Shown: in pieces, positions 40,533 to 51,300 of the stretch | Layout of the letters: the number at the start of each line of letters is the position of its first letter | How positions within the stretch are numbered: the first letter of the stretch is position 1 | Assembly (NCBI GenBank): GCA_036365455.1 | Contig: JAWQUS010000001.1 | Span: 24,351,001-24,415,000 of the forward strand | Direction of reading: 5' to 3' | DNA: 64,000 bases | From: Macrosoma leucophasiata | Taxonomy: Eukaryota > Arthropoda > Insecta > Lepidoptera > Hedylidae | The notes under the pieces: generated by a model | The model's input: only the letters and a program-made list of their open reading frames with translations | Database searches by the model: none | What the model was told of the DNA's origin: nothing | Translations under genes and position numbers: made by a program

Positions 40533-40900
40533 AACATAAATGTTCGTTTACAAGCTTCAATATTTAATGTAAAAATGATTCATACATTAAACCTCAGGAA
40601 CCCACGTGCTGAACTACAAAGACAATAACTTGATTAACAGATCGGTGGTTGACATTACAAAATTATTTTTTTCTATTTTTTTGTAAATGAGCACAGATCT
40701 CTTTAATTTAAAAAGCAGATGAACAATAAAATGTGTGAATTTGTATCAACCATAAATTACTGAAGTCAGGAATAATAGCATGACCCATAGATAACGCTTG
40801 CTTGTCAACTGCGCTAGGAAATCTCTTGGACCATTCAGTTAAGATCTCAGTCGGCAAGTAACAATGCGTGGATGATTCCTTAACATTTACCCATTTTTTC
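40533..40900. other. Intergenic, no gene seen
   Basis: AT-rich upstream of gene 4. Confidence 0.35.
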
Positions 40901-41290
40901 TCTCATCACCTGCTAATATCGCAGACAAGGGCGTCTATCTAGGGAGAGGTGGGGAGCAGATTCATCATCCGAAGATTTAGTTAAAGAAGTCCTGCAAGGC
41001 AAAAGGCGAGTTGGCCACTCTCCTAGTGTTGCAAATCTCCATAAGTGATTGTGACAAATTTTCTCCAGCTGGTCTTTTCTTTCAAACAGACAGGCTGTTT
41101 GACCTTTTGACATTCGTAATCGTTAGGGAGGAGAACAGATTGATAAAAATACGGCAAATTTTATGCAAAGCTTTGACAAAACCCCAGCTACAAAACCCAG
41201 TTTGGGGGTTGTTTAATCTCCTGATTGAGCAACTGCCCTAGTCTCCACTCCCCACCTGCTTCGCACTGGCAACGTAACGCCCATGATTAT
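40901..41290 (+). mobile_element. LINE C-terminal debris
   Basis: 'tggccactctcctagtgttg' and surrounding sequence resemble the jockey-like C-terminal phrase seen more clearly at 47400-47650 and 54480-54590. Too degenerate to translate. Confidence 0.35.
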
Positions 41291-41329
41291 AGAAAAAGCT
41301 AAATGAAATAAAAACTCTTCTATTCTGTA

Positions 41330-41570
41330 GCGATTGCGTCGGATCGTGACGACTTTACCGCCCATTTGTGAAGTAGAATTCATTAAACCATTCCAATAGG
41401 CAGGAGTAAATACAATAACGCGGGCTGGGCTGCAGTATCCCGTGATAATTTAAAACTGCCGCAACTGCGATCGCCAACCGGCATGCCAAGCGTTGCAATT
41501 ATGGGATACTCTCCCCTTAATAACGCACAATACACGTTATATATTTATTGTACACTACATATATACACTA
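41330..41570. repeat. Dispersed repeat family 5, copy 1
   Basis: A segment with 'actgcgatcgccaaccggca' and 'tgccaagcg' whose complement recurs at about 45716-45840 ('ggattggcgatcgcagtggc'). Both also share a 'taccgcccat' phrase. Confidence 0.55.
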
Positions 41571-41574
41571 TTGT

Positions 41575-41645
41575 AAGCGTCTTTGGGAAGGCATTTGTCC
41601 AGCAGTGGGCATCATTCGGCTGCATTGCTGATGATGATTCTATTT
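41575..41645 (+). mobile_element. RTE-like LINE 3' tail fragment
   Basis: 'cgtctttgggaaggcatttg' then 'tccagcagtgggc' and a (GAT)n end, as at 21890-21935. Confidence 0.6.
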
Positions 41646-41807
41646 TAATCATCAATACAGGCACACACATTCGCCTACTTCAGTTAAGATATACGAACGG
41701 CGATTCCTCGATACCTTCTCCATAACGCTCATGAAAATTGAAAATCTTCATGATGACCATAGCGATAATTTACTTCATTTCAAAGTTTGTACCGAACGCT
41801 AATTATA

Positions 41808-41930
41808 TGAAGAGAATGATGAAAGTAGACGAGGCACGAGAGGTTTGTCAGAACCGGGATGTCTGGCGCTCTACACTCTCTGCCTACCCCGTTAGGGACC
41901 TGGCGTGAAGATACATACATACATGCTAAT
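41808..41930 (+). mobile_element. LINE C-terminal fragment
   Basis: Encodes RMMKVDEAREVCQNRDVWRS and TLSAYPVRDLA followed by a stop, nearly identical to the minus-strand fragment at 48004-48255. A (CATA)n tail follows. Confidence 0.7.
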
Positions 41931-42510
41931 TATATTTTTTGTCTATTCTAAGTTAGTTTTTGCGAAGGACCATTTCCTGGTCCGGTAAGTGTTGATATGA
42001 GAGCGTTGGTATTTAAAACTAAATGTGAATGTATTAAGGTTGGAGCCATTAATGTCGACATGGCCTGTCGTAACAAAACAATAAAAAATCAATCTACATA
42101 CGCCGTGTACCTAGTTATTCAACAGGATTTTTTTGTCATTCCATAGGTATTTCAGATAATTTGATTTATTTTTTTTATTATGCCTCTAAAAAACTAACTA
42201 TTGATGTTGAAGATACTCGTAGAATATTTACGGAATAGAAATCCATTGGAGCTCTTTTCTCAGTACCACAGATTTTCTCTGAGTAGGTACCAGGTTAAAC
42301 AGTCAGTTTCAATAACTAGGATTGTAAATTGACATTTCACTTGTTACATATTTTTTTTTTATATTTTGAAAAACAATATACCTATACCCACTAGGTATAT
42401 ATTTCTTTTGTATAAAATTATTCTCAAGAGACTGAAATCAGGATTTTGTTGCCCTTTTACGTAAGATGAGAGAGAAAACGTAGATGTTAAAAACAGTTAT
42501 ATTTAATTAC
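41931..42510. other. Intergenic upstream of the first visible ankyrin exon
   Basis: The missing first coding exon of the ankyrin gene, expected to encode only a few residues, could lie here or further upstream. I could not identify it. Confidence 0.3.
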
Positions 42511-42514
42511 TAGC

Positions 42515-42690
42515 TGTTGCCCGCGGCTTCGCCCGCGTGGATGTCGTTTTATAATCCTGAATTTTCTTTGCTATAAACCTCAAGGAGCCCGAGACCTTTC
42601 CAACGAATGCAAAACCGTGAAAATCGGTTCGTGCGTTCTGGAGTTATAGCGTCAGGAAGGAAAACCCGACTTATTTTTATATAATAAGAT
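42515..42690 (+). repeat. Lepidopteran retroposon tail 'GCCCGCGGCTTCG'
   Basis: 'actagctgttgcccgcggct' with 'tcgcccgcgtgg', 'aaaatcggttcgtgcgttct' and 'ggagttatagcgtcagg'. This is a common 3' retroposon sequence, here next to MITE family B. Confidence 0.65.
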
Positions 42691-42997
42691 AGAGCAACAC
42701 GGGCCACCGGCCGCGGCGGACTGGAGGCGAGTAGCCATATTTAGGCTTTCCCCTCTTTCAAAGTACAAGCACAAGTGTTCCTATGCCTGTCGCCGAGATG
42801 TTTTAATGTGTGCGTGAAATTGTTTATGTATTTTGTTAAAGTCAAGGTGTGAGTTTTGTAGTAATAGACGATTTTTGTAGTGTGTGTGTGTACCACACGT
42901 ATTTCCCCCGCTAAAAATGACAGACTTTTTTGCATCGGTAATAAACGCTATGGCTACTCCCCTCCGGTCCGCCGCGGTTGGTGGCCCATGTTGCTGT
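42691..42997. mobile_element. MITE family B, copy 3
   Basis: AGAGCAACACGGGCCACCGG at left and the near-complement ending CTGT at 42997; TA flanks both ends. Same orientation as copy 1. Confidence 0.8.
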
Positions 42998-43060
42998 ATG
43001 TTTTTTACTTATGAATGTTAATTGATCAATTTAAAAAAAATGTTTTTTTTTTTTTTTCAG

Positions 43061-43171
43061 AAAGAGTCCCGCACCGACGTGCAGTTCCACTTGGCGGCGC
43101 TGCGCGGCGACTGCGAGCGGCTGCGGCAGCTCCTCGACACCGGGAAAGTGCACATCGACTCCCGGGATCGG
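43061..43171 (+). CDS. ANKRD29-like, exon a (first visible)
   Basis: The acceptor is a long T-tract with CAG at 43058-43060; the donor is GTCAGT at 43172. It encodes KESRTDVQFHLAALRGDCER, then a leucine-rich helix ending HIDSRDR (37 codons, phase 0 at both ends). It corresponds to the first capped ankyrin repeat. There is no in-frame Met, so a short upstream exon must supply the start. Confidence 0.8.
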
Positions 43172-43189
43172 GTCAGTTACGCACATCAC

Positions 43190-43375
43190 TATCTACCATC
43201 CACCAGTGACGGTGATAATATACGGCCCTGTAATTTCCGGCACATAGGCATAACATCTTAGGCCTCAGTGGTAACGCATCTGCATTTTGACTTTGGTCTT
43301 TGTGTGGGTGTCTATGGTCTGCAGTCATTTTAACATCAATGTGAACTAGATGCTTGTTTGCCACTTCCATTACAT
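43190..43375 (+). mobile_element. metulj-like SINE, 3' part, in ankyrin intron
   Basis: Begins 'ccaccagtgacggtgataat' and runs to 'cttgtttgccacttccatta'. It lies 20 bp after the splice donor of exon a. Confidence 0.75.
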
Positions 43376-43579
43376 AAAAATCATTTTACTACACAAAGCT
43401 ATAGTGTTAACTAGTTCCAATACTTACAGTATTAAAGTGGTGTTTGCAAACGTGACCCAAATCGTGCTTAAAAGGCTTAGTACTTCACACCGCACTGCGA
43501 TTTGCTTCCTCGCCCGTTTCTATAGTTTGTTGATTAATGGTCGTAAAACAACATGGGTTCGCTTGAATGGGATTCTATA
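43376..43579. other. Intron sequence
   Basis: Nothing recognised. Confidence 0.3.
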
Positions 43580-43850
43580 GATGTGGCAAACAAGCATGCA
43601 GTTCACGTCGGTGTTAAGTGATGACTGCAGCCTGTAAACACTAGACACCCACACAAGACCAAGGTCAATATGCAGATGCGTTACCACTCCTGAGACCTAA
43701 GGTGTTATGCCTCTGTGCCGGAAATTACAGAGCCGTACATTTCCACCTGACCGGGACACGATAGTGCTGAACACTACCATTTAGCGGCAAGTATATTAGG
43801 TAATGCGGTGATGCCTACGCCCGCGACCTCCGTTACTGGAGCTCTACCAA
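43580..43850 (-). mobile_element. metulj-like SINE (minus)
   Basis: 'ggcaaacaagcatgcagttc' at its tail and '..ggagctctacca' at its head. It stands head to head with the next copy. Confidence 0.85.
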
Positions 43851-43852
43851 TG

Positions 43853-44132
43853 CTATGTAGAGCTCTAGTGACGGAGCTCGCGGGCGTAGGCCACCGCATT
43901 ACCTAACCTATCTGCTGCTAAATGGTAGTGTTCGACACTATCGTGTTCCGGTTAGGTGGTAATGTATGGCCCTGTAATAACTATCACAGAGACATGACAC
44001 TTTACATCTCAGGGGTGGAAGCACATCTGCATTTTGACTTCTGGTTTTTGTGTAGACTAGACGTCTTATAGGCTGCAGTCATCATTTAACATCAATGCAT
44101 GCTTGTTTTCCACCTTCCCTAATGTAAAAAAC
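43853..44132 (+). mobile_element. metulj-like SINE (plus), head-to-head partner
   Basis: Begins 'gctatgtagagctctagtga', full body, ends 'taatgtaaaaaacaag'. Together with 43580-43850 it forms a ~550-bp inverted SINE pair inside the intron. Confidence 0.85.
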
Positions 44133-44275
44133 AAGACAAACAGCGAGCTGTTATGGCTCTGTGCCGATTACAGTGACCGGACAGGAACACGATTGCGCTG
44201 AATTCTACGTAGCAGCAAGAAAATCAGGTGATGCATTGGAACTCCTACACTGTAACTCCACCACTTGTTGCATTC
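44133..44275 (-). mobile_element. metulj-like SINE, very degenerate (minus)
   Basis: 'gttatggctctgtgccgatt' and 'ggaacacgattgcgctgaat' are recognisable; the head is 'ctgtaactccaccact'. Confidence 0.5.
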
Positions 44276-44324
44276 GAATGGCTTAAGCTGTTGCAGCTTA
44301 ACCACCGTCAGCTTTGTTTAGTAA

Positions 44325-44655
44325 TGGCAATCCATTTTACGTCTCACTGCTGGGCTCGAGTCTCTCCCCTTTTTGGGGAGAGGCCTAGAGCTTACTCGAC
44401 CACACTGCTCCAATGCGGGTTGGTGGAGATACGGGTTAGTGGCCAACCCGCTGTCGGATGTTTTCAAACCGCCCATAAGGCCTCCGACAAGGTTTAACGA
44501 CTGCTATTTATGCTATTATGACGGCTTAACGTGCCCTCCGAAGCACGGAAACGCGCATTTAAATTTGCCACTAGCGGTCACACATCACACACGCGACCGC
44601 GCCTGTATCGCTTAACCGAGTAGATCGCTTACGATCTACACCAGCCGCGGGGCCG
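44325..44655 (+). mobile_element. Dispersed repeat family 4, copy 2
   Basis: Same sequence order as 38092-38425, including 'cggtttaacg'-type junctions and 'taaccgagtagatcgcttac'. Confidence 0.7.
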
Positions 44656-45000
44656 TGCGTCGCATCGTTTACGTGCCACAAAAGTAAGCGATGTTGACAA
44701 ATAAAAAAACAAAATGCAGACTTGTTTAATAAAATCAGTCATGCAAGAGCAAAAGTTATAAATAACAATTGTAAGTCATTTAACGCGTGTGTGAAGGTTG
44801 TTACCAGCTATTTCGTTGGTTTCTTTGCTACCGCATGTTTTATGACAAATCGTGCTGTGTACAATATTTATAGTCTCATCTGGATAGACATTAATCCACG
44901 GCATCATAATCACTGGTACAAAGGGAAAACTACAAAAGCCTTTAACTATGGTACAAGCTGTTGACCAGTTTTTATGCAAATGTTGACTGTATAATCTTTT
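44656..45000. other. Intron sequence, no feature
   Basis: Nothing recognised. Confidence 0.3.
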
Positions 45001-45285
45001 TTTTTATGTAATGAAAGTGACAAACAAGCATGCAGCTCACATTGATGTTAAGTGACGACTGCCCATACCCACACAAAGACCAAACGTCAAAATGCAGATG
45101 CGTTACCACTCCTGAATCCTAAGGTGTTATGGTGGTGCCTTTGTGCCGGAAATTACAAGGCCGTAAATTACCACCTGACCGGAACACGATAGTGCTGCAC
45201 ACTACCATTTAGCGGCAAGTATATTAAGTAATGCGGTGGTACCTACGCCCGCGAGCTCCTTCACTGGAGCTCTACCACCAGTGAC
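45000..45285 (-). mobile_element. metulj-like SINE, full length (minus)
   Basis: T-run tail at 44997-45004, complete body and head ending '..agctctaccaccagtga' at 45285. Confidence 0.88.
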
Positions 45286-45715
45286 TATTTACTTGATGGA
45301 TTGACTGTATTATTAAATGACCTGTTTATTTTCATCTGCCCACCTAAGTGGAAGGACAAAAGGGGAGTCCTTGCCTTGTGCGGTCGCTATTTTAAGAAAA
45401 GGCGATCTTCTTTTGTTGTAGCAGGTACGCTACACATACTCGTACAATTTTCAGTGCGGTGCGGTGTCATTATGGCGCGATTTGAAAGGGTATTGAAAAT
45501 GCGCGCATATTCACGACAATACGATGTGATGAGGGTAGTGGTGATATTATATGTAACGATGGTGACAACCCTGAGTACAGTTTACTTGGATTATAACTTT
45601 TTTTTTTCACTCAACCCCACAGTAGATATAAACCAATCAGGTTCATCATGTCCCTTTCCCATAATGTCCCTCGGTTTACCTGTGTCGTGGGTGTCGTTGG
45701 ATGTCTCCGCATAAG
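45286..45715. other. Intron sequence, unsupported ORF
   Basis: A 137-codon plus-strand frame (45301-45714) has a hydrophobic stretch (VVVILYVTMVTTLSTVYL) but no homology I recognise. It contains a T-run that would be odd in coding DNA. I do not consider it a gene. Confidence 0.4.
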
Positions 45716-45860
45716 GGGAATTTGGCATAATCGCCACGCTTGGCATGTGGATTGGCGATCGCAGTGGCGGTAGTTTTATTTACTGCTGCCCATCTTGCAT
45801 TATTGCACTTACCGCCCCATTGGATTTGGTTGATGGTTCGACCGCCATTAATAAATGAAT
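45716..45860. repeat. Dispersed repeat family 5, copy 2
   Basis: Inverted relative to 41330-41570; shares the GGCGATCGCAGT and 'taccgcccca' phrases. Confidence 0.5.
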
Positions 45861-45867
45861 AAATAAA

Positions 45868-46068
45868 TAAAATACGCTTACACTCACAGCTCTACAATAG
45901 GTAAAAACATGTGTCGTGGGTGCCGTCGTACACATACAACACATACACAAACACCCAAACCCGAAACAAATATCTGTAGGCCATACAAATATTTGTCCCG
46001 GTGCGGCGATCGAACCCGCGACCCTTCGAATCAAACGGTCATCGCTCAACCGCTGGACTAACCGAATC
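45868..46068 (-). mobile_element. tRNA-derived SINE family 2 (minus)
   Basis: Complement of the family: tail 'aaaatacgcttacactcaca', body, B box as the complement of GGTTCGATCGCC (46005-46017) and head complement 'ccgctggactaaccga'. Confidence 0.75.
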
Positions 46069-46575
46069 GTCGAGACTGATTTTGGCAGCCTACAGATATC
46101 GACACAAAAGACGTAGATCGATTGCAAATGCTTTGCCACCCTTGACGCTTGTCTATTTGTGAGACACAAAACGAAGATAAAACTTTTGTAGATGGGCTTG
46201 GTAGAAAATGATGCAGCAGGTTTAAGTGAATAACGTGTAATGCGTCAAAAAACAGAAAAAAGATCGGTTTTATAACATTTAAAAATTGCACTGAAAGACG
46301 GCTGCCATTGGTCAATTTCGTGCCGTCGTGACTGATAGCAGCTCCTATTGGCCCGCAGCACTCCGATGGCTCAGGATTGGCTAATATACAGTAACATCTG
46401 CAGTAGTGCGTGAACAACGCTTAAGTTATTTTTCCTCTGTGATATTAATTACGAGGTCATACATTACCAGGTAATTGGGACATGATAGCGCTGAATACCT
46501 TGGTAGTAGATAAATTTGGTAGTGCCTGATTTCGAGCTTGAGCATTGGAACTCTGCCACTAGAACCGTGACATTT
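46069..46575. other. Intron sequence with SINE scrap
   Basis: A degenerate minus-strand metulj-like fragment occupies about 46435-46562 ('gaactctgccactag' head). Otherwise unassigned. Confidence 0.4.
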
Positions 46576-46579
46576 CTTG

Positions 46580-46832
46580 AACTGGGGTGCTACCGCCTAT
46601 CTGTATTGCTGCTGACATTGTCATTGCTATCAAATGTTCATGTCGATTTGTAGCTCCTTTAAAAGTAGTATTGATAATCTGATTGATATTCCCGTTTTCG
46701 TAGGTGATAAACAAGCGATAATGGTAGATTATTTCGATTATTGTTATTTAGTTAAAGTAAAAATCGACTTTAAAATTTGACAGCAATGACAATGACGACG
46801 GCAATGTCGATAGGCGGTGGCACTTCTGAACT
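46580..46832. mobile_element. TIR element, ~250 bp, in ankyrin intron
   Basis: Left end 'ggggtgctaccgcctatctg' with 'acattgtcattgctatcaaa' and right end as complement ('tttgacagcaatgacaatga', '..gataggcggtggcac') form inverted termini of about 60 bp with several mismatches. No clear target duplication. Confidence 0.65.
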
Positions 46833-47400
46833 TGACTTGCTTTTAATGAAATGTAAATTATTTAAAACAAACACTTGTATGTCCTTTACGGTTGTATTGT
46901 AGTAGGAAGATAGAGATCTCGTGTCGTAAAATATACTTTAATACAGCGCTGTACCACAACAGCGCACACTCACGACTCATCGGAGCTCATCGGTAAAGGC
47001 ATCAGCATGACCCTGTCTGCCTTTAAATCGTAGTGTTCCGCGCTGGCCTAATATCTAGCATGAGAGGCAAAATAAGATGCATTGTGGGCATAAAAGGGTC
47101 TAGAACACTCAATTTATATAAACGTGTGTCTGCAGAGTGCCTATGGCGAGATTTTATTTCCTACTCTTACGAGAATTCGCAAATGGCACTGCATTAATTA
47201 TGAAATGCCACACGTGTTACTGTGTTACATAGGTACCTATACGTTCGATCTTCGAACAAATTTTAATAACAATTTGTAATAACACAAATAGGACATAGAC
47301 CACATTCTTTCAACTCGAACTAAGAATGCAAGTGGCTTGAGCGAAATAAAACTATTTTACATATCGAGTTAACAATTATCTGCCGTAATACACATTCCCT
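46833..47400. other. Intron sequence, no feature
   Basis: Nothing recognised. Confidence 0.3.
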
Positions 47401-47479
47401 GTTCTAATGTCCATAATTGGACAAATTAATTGTAATGTTACATAAGAAGAAAGGTAAACCAGTCAGAAGGATAGATTTT

Positions 47480-47645
47480 AGTGGTCGTTTCTGCCCAGAA
47501 CGTGTAAATTCTGGACTGAGGTGTTCCCTCGGTGCTATAGTATGGAGTTTTTCAAAAAATGGCGTCAAAAGAGTCCTTCGGGGCTGGCAGCGCTTTGGCA
47601 ACTCCCCTGGTGTTACAAAATCATTTTTAACACAAAATTGACTTC
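47480..47645 (+). mobile_element. jockey-like LINE, C-terminal fragment
   Basis: FWTEVFPRCYSMEFFKK, then a frame-shifted basic 'RGWQRFGNSPG'. This parallels the better copy at 54480-54590 (LPLEMFPRRYNMGFFKTGVK). Confidence 0.6.
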
Positions 47646-47684
47646 AGCGAGGATGAATTCATTCATTCATGAAAATTTTATTTT

Positions 47685-47875
47685 ATCACTAGTATTTGGC
47701 CGCGACTTCGTCCGCGTGTACTCTTCAACACTGAAAATTGTAGCCTATAGGATTTTCCAATGTATAACAACCTACTGTAAAGTTGCAACTAATTCCGTCC
47801 AGTAGTTTTTTTTCATGAAGGAGTAACAAACGTCCATCCATCCATCCCTCGGAATAATTCTGATATCCATCCATA
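47685..47875 (+). repeat. Retroposon tail 'GCGACTTCGTCCGCG'
   Basis: 'tatttggccgcgacttcgtc' with 'cgcgtg', 'gtagcctataggattttcca' and a (CATC)n tract (47834-47847). Confidence 0.5.
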
Positions 47876-48003
47876 CTCACAAATTTTCGCATTAAATTAA
47901 TTTCGATAAGGCGATTTAAGTACTCGTAGTTACGAAGTATTTAGGTATACCTACCTATTCTCTTACATCGATCTACGATTAGGTTGCGCCTAGAGATGTA
48001 TCT

Positions 48004-48255
48004 TCACGCCAGGTCCCTAACGGGGTAGGCAGAGAGTGTAGAGCGCCAGATATCCCGGTTCTGACAAACCTCTCGTGCCTCGTCTACCTTCATCATTCTC
48101 TTCATACATGCACGCCGATTCCTAAGACTTTTGATCCCACCATCAGACAGAACTCGACCTATTTGGTCATGGTAGGTCAGCCTTGGTCTTCCTGGGCCTC
48201 TGCAACCATCCACATTCGCGCCTAGAGATTTTGTGTTTAAACACGGGTTGCTCAC
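48004..48255 (-). mobile_element. LINE C-terminal fragment (minus)
   Basis: Minus-strand frame: RGPGRPRLTYHDQIGRVLSD, then GGIKSLRNRRACMKRMMKVD, EAREVCQNRDIWRSTLSAYP and VRDLA, then stop. A G(R)PR..W/YxDQ segment followed by 'DRxxWR' is the usual C-terminal end of many LINE proteins. Related pieces at 4862 and 41808. Confidence 0.7.
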
Positions 48256-48660
48256 TCTCTCTCATCTCGTGTAGGTATGTACTAATCGAACAATACGGCG
48301 CCGGCGTTTATCGTCGACAACAAATAACTTTTTACGGGCGGGCGTTGTGAAAATCATCACATAAAGATGTTTTACTGGCCAGTTCCTCCTCGTAAAATAT
48401 AGAGCAGAGGCGATCGAGTAATCGTTGATCGAAGAGAACATCATTACACAGTCCATAAAAAGTAACATGCAAGATTGCGCCACAAGTCTTTTTAAATCTG
48501 GTGAATTGTGATTTTTAATTAATGAATAAACTAGCGACCCGCCCCGACTTCGCACGGGTGCAATGCTAACAGTATGGTAATGTTACCTTGCAATATGTTT
48601 TTTTAAATACAAAACGGGCGGATCGCGGGCTAAATCAATTGCGGAGTTCGGTACACATCA
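48256..48660. other. Intron sequence
   Basis: Contains a retroposon tail phrase 'actagcgacccgccccgact' at about 48530. No gene. Confidence 0.35.
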
Positions 48661-48661
48661 T

Positions 48662-49067
48662 AGAACAACACGGGCCATCGCGAGGGGAGTAGCCATATGC
48701 AGGCTTTCCCCTCTGTCAAAGTACAAGCCCAAGTGGGCCTATGCCTGTAGCCTAGATGTTTAAATGTGTGCGTGAAATTGGTTATGTTTTTAGCTATAGT
48801 CAAGGTGTGAGTTTCGTAGTAAAAGGCAATTTTTGGAGTGTGTGTGTACCACACGTATTCCCCCCCCGCTTAAAAATGACAGACTGTTTTGCATCGGTAA
48901 TAATTTTAGAATAGGAATACTAACATAGAATTAAGTAATATTGTTACTAACACTATAATGAGCTTTGTTGCTTAATTAATTAAATAAATAAATAATAATA
49001 AAAATAAACGGGGAGTAGCCATAGTACTCCCCTCCGGTCCGCCGCGGCCGGTGGCCCGTGTTACTCT
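48662..49067. mobile_element. MITE family B, copy 4 (with insertion)
   Basis: Left end shortened (AGAACAACACGGGCCATCG, then GAGGGGAGTAGCCATATG), right end intact to CTCT at 49067. About 100 bp of AT-rich sequence (48903-49005) is inserted near the right TIR, beside a duplicated 'agtagccatagtactcc' palindrome. Confidence 0.75.
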
Positions 49068-49884
49068 ATGGTATACATTGTATGAATGTAGCTCGGTACA
49101 GTATTATTGTTGGGAGTATTTTAGTATACACCGTACCCAAGATGTTAGTAGGAACGGTCATCTGACGGTCGCGTGTTTAAGAAACCCTCAGCGGCTGGTA
49201 CGTAGTGTCACACTATAAGGCCCCAACATAATACCAGCGCCGGGTTATTAATCCGACGCAATGCTGAGTTGGGGACCCTTTTGGACATTTTATTAATTTA
49301 GTTTTGTTTTGTATAACTTCTTGTTTTTTGTTTTATGGCTTTTTCTGTTTTGTTTTTTATTGTCCAAATAAAAATATTTTTCTTTCTTTCTTTACGTATT
49401 GTTAATTTAACTCTTCTAACAACTATGTACTATGCGTACGGTTGTTATGATACGAGTAATACATACTTTTTAGGCCTACATAGAACCCTTTTAGTTTTGC
49501 CATGTCGCCATGTCCGTCCGTCCGTCCATCCATCCGTTTAGTTTTTTACGATTGTTATCATTGTACCTATGTTTCCAAATAAATAAATGTATTATCCTCT
49601 CCATTATTCAAGTCGTGTCATTAGCAATCGGTCACGCTATTTGTAGGAGACGCAATAATTGCATGAACAACACATTTCTTCGTACTTATTTTACAAATAA
49701 ACAATAAATTATTATTATTTCTCACCTGATGAAGCGATCACAACAACTATGTTCTCAATGTTCGCTCTTCACGGCTCACGCTCGCGGCTGTGGCAGATTA
49801 GCGCTGATGCTAGAATTACATTTTATTTGCGTGTCACCCGCGTTGCATTAATAATTCCTATTTTTGATTTTTATTTTTCGCAAT
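49068..49884. other. Intron sequence, no gene
   Basis: AT-rich with (TTTC)n at about 49378-49393 and (CCGT/CCAT)n at about 49513-49535. Confidence 0.4.
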
Positions 49885-50060
49885 AATATGAATAATACAT
49901 GCAAATGAGGTCGGCAGGCCTCCCACAAGATAGACCGATGACCTGGTGAAGGTCGCGGGCAATCGCTGGATGAGGGCGGCCCAGGACCGTTCGTTGTGAC
50001 AATCTTTGGAGGAGGTTTTTGTTCAGCAGTCGACGTCTTTTGGCTGAATGAACTACTTGT
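49885..50060 (+). mobile_element. RTE-like LINE, 3' coding end
   Basis: Encodes TDDLVKVAGNRWMRAAQDRS in frame, then a stop (TGA) where Trp is expected; the end 'tttggaggaggtttttgttc' is degenerate. Confidence 0.7.
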
Positions 50061-50595
50061 GAATGTTGATCATCTGACTGTCTAAGCTAAGCATGTAGAT
50101 ATAGTACCTAATTATTAATACTCAATACTCAATATTTTATTGCTTTCATTTGTTACAGTAGGTAATTACAATAATTATAATGGTGATATATTAAATGTTT
50201 GTTACAATGTCACAAATGAACCCTATTTGGGTATTGCAATCCATATAATGCAGTGAGAGCAAACCGATTAATTTTTAAGAATTTATATATTATATATTTA
50301 ATCATCAGTGCTCTCAAAATGAACAATTGAAATTAATTTATAAATATATTTTTCTCGCGAGCTGACACATGACGGTTTAAAGCGGTTGGATTTGGTTATC
50401 CATCTGTAGCAACTTCGATCACTTCTTCAAAAAAGGTCAAATTTTTCTTTCGTTTCTAATAATTACTATGTCACTAATAATTACACGCTTGGCTTAGACC
50501 AGAAGTTCACCTGTGTAAGCGATAGGGATAGTCAGATTATCGCTATTGCTATCATACGAAAGAATAAAAAACAAAGCCGCAGAGGACATGTGATT
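50061..50595. other. Intron sequence
   Basis: AT-rich. A degenerate tRNA(Tyr)-like SINE lies at about 50364-50455 ('aaagcggttggatttggtta', tail 'ggtcaaatttttctttcg'). Confidence 0.35.
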
Positions 50596-50646
50596 CTGCG
50601 GGTTATGCGGATTATACTTTACTATTATAATCCGCACAACCCGCAG
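50596..50646. repeat. Hairpin, 21-bp arms, 9-nt loop
   Basis: CTGCGGGTTATGCGGATTAT plus A (50596-50616) and its complement with one mismatch (50626-50646). Compact enough to look like a small-RNA stem, but more likely one of the snap-back duplications. Confidence 0.8.
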
Positions 50647-51049
50647 GTTTCATGGTTATACAGGCAGGTATTAATAGATAAGAATTTAATTAAAAATATC
50701 TAACAATATAAAACCAAATGTAGTTCCAGGTACATAATGATTTCGTTAGCAACAGCGCAGTATCGTGCGCTTACTGGACCGCGGTTAATTCTAATCGAAT
50801 ACATACTGATTAGCTTTTCTAACAATCGCGAGGATGCTCAGTGATGCTCTTGCCTTCGTCGGAACGTCTTATAATTAATTGAGTTTTATGTTGAGATAAT
50901 TGGATTTATCAGCTACAGATCAGGTGGGCGTTGGCACCAGTTTATAATTCGATGTTTATCGGCAGATTTCGCCGAAGAGCGAATCATCGTATTATCTTAT
51001 GTATTTGGCCCTAAATTGTCGTGTAATAAATAACTTTCACAGAGGCAAT
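50647..51049. other. Intron sequence
   Basis: Nothing recognised. Confidence 0.3.
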
Positions 51050-51052
51050 TTT

Positions 51053-51300
51053 ACTGGTGGCAGTAGGAACCGCTGTATTACCTACTAATCTATCTGCCGC
51101 CAAATAGTAATGTTCAGTACTGTCGTGTTCCGGTTAAATGGTATTGTACGGCCCTGTAATACCTAACAGACATAACAACTAAGGTCTCAGGGGTGGCAAC
51201 GCATCTGCATTTTGACCTCTGGTTTTTGTGTAGATATCTATAGGCTGCAGTCATCACTTAACATCCATGTGAACTGCATTCTTGTTTGCCACATTTATAG
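51053..51300 (+). mobile_element. metulj-like SINE, head shortened
   Basis: 'actggtggcagtaggaaccg' joins to 'tgtattacctactaatctat'; body and tail normal. Confidence 0.8.

Noticed and set aside
45301..45714. 137-aa ORF with a hydrophobic segment in the ankyrin intron
   Set aside because: No recognisable family, an embedded T-run, no promoter, and position inside an intron; treated as chance.
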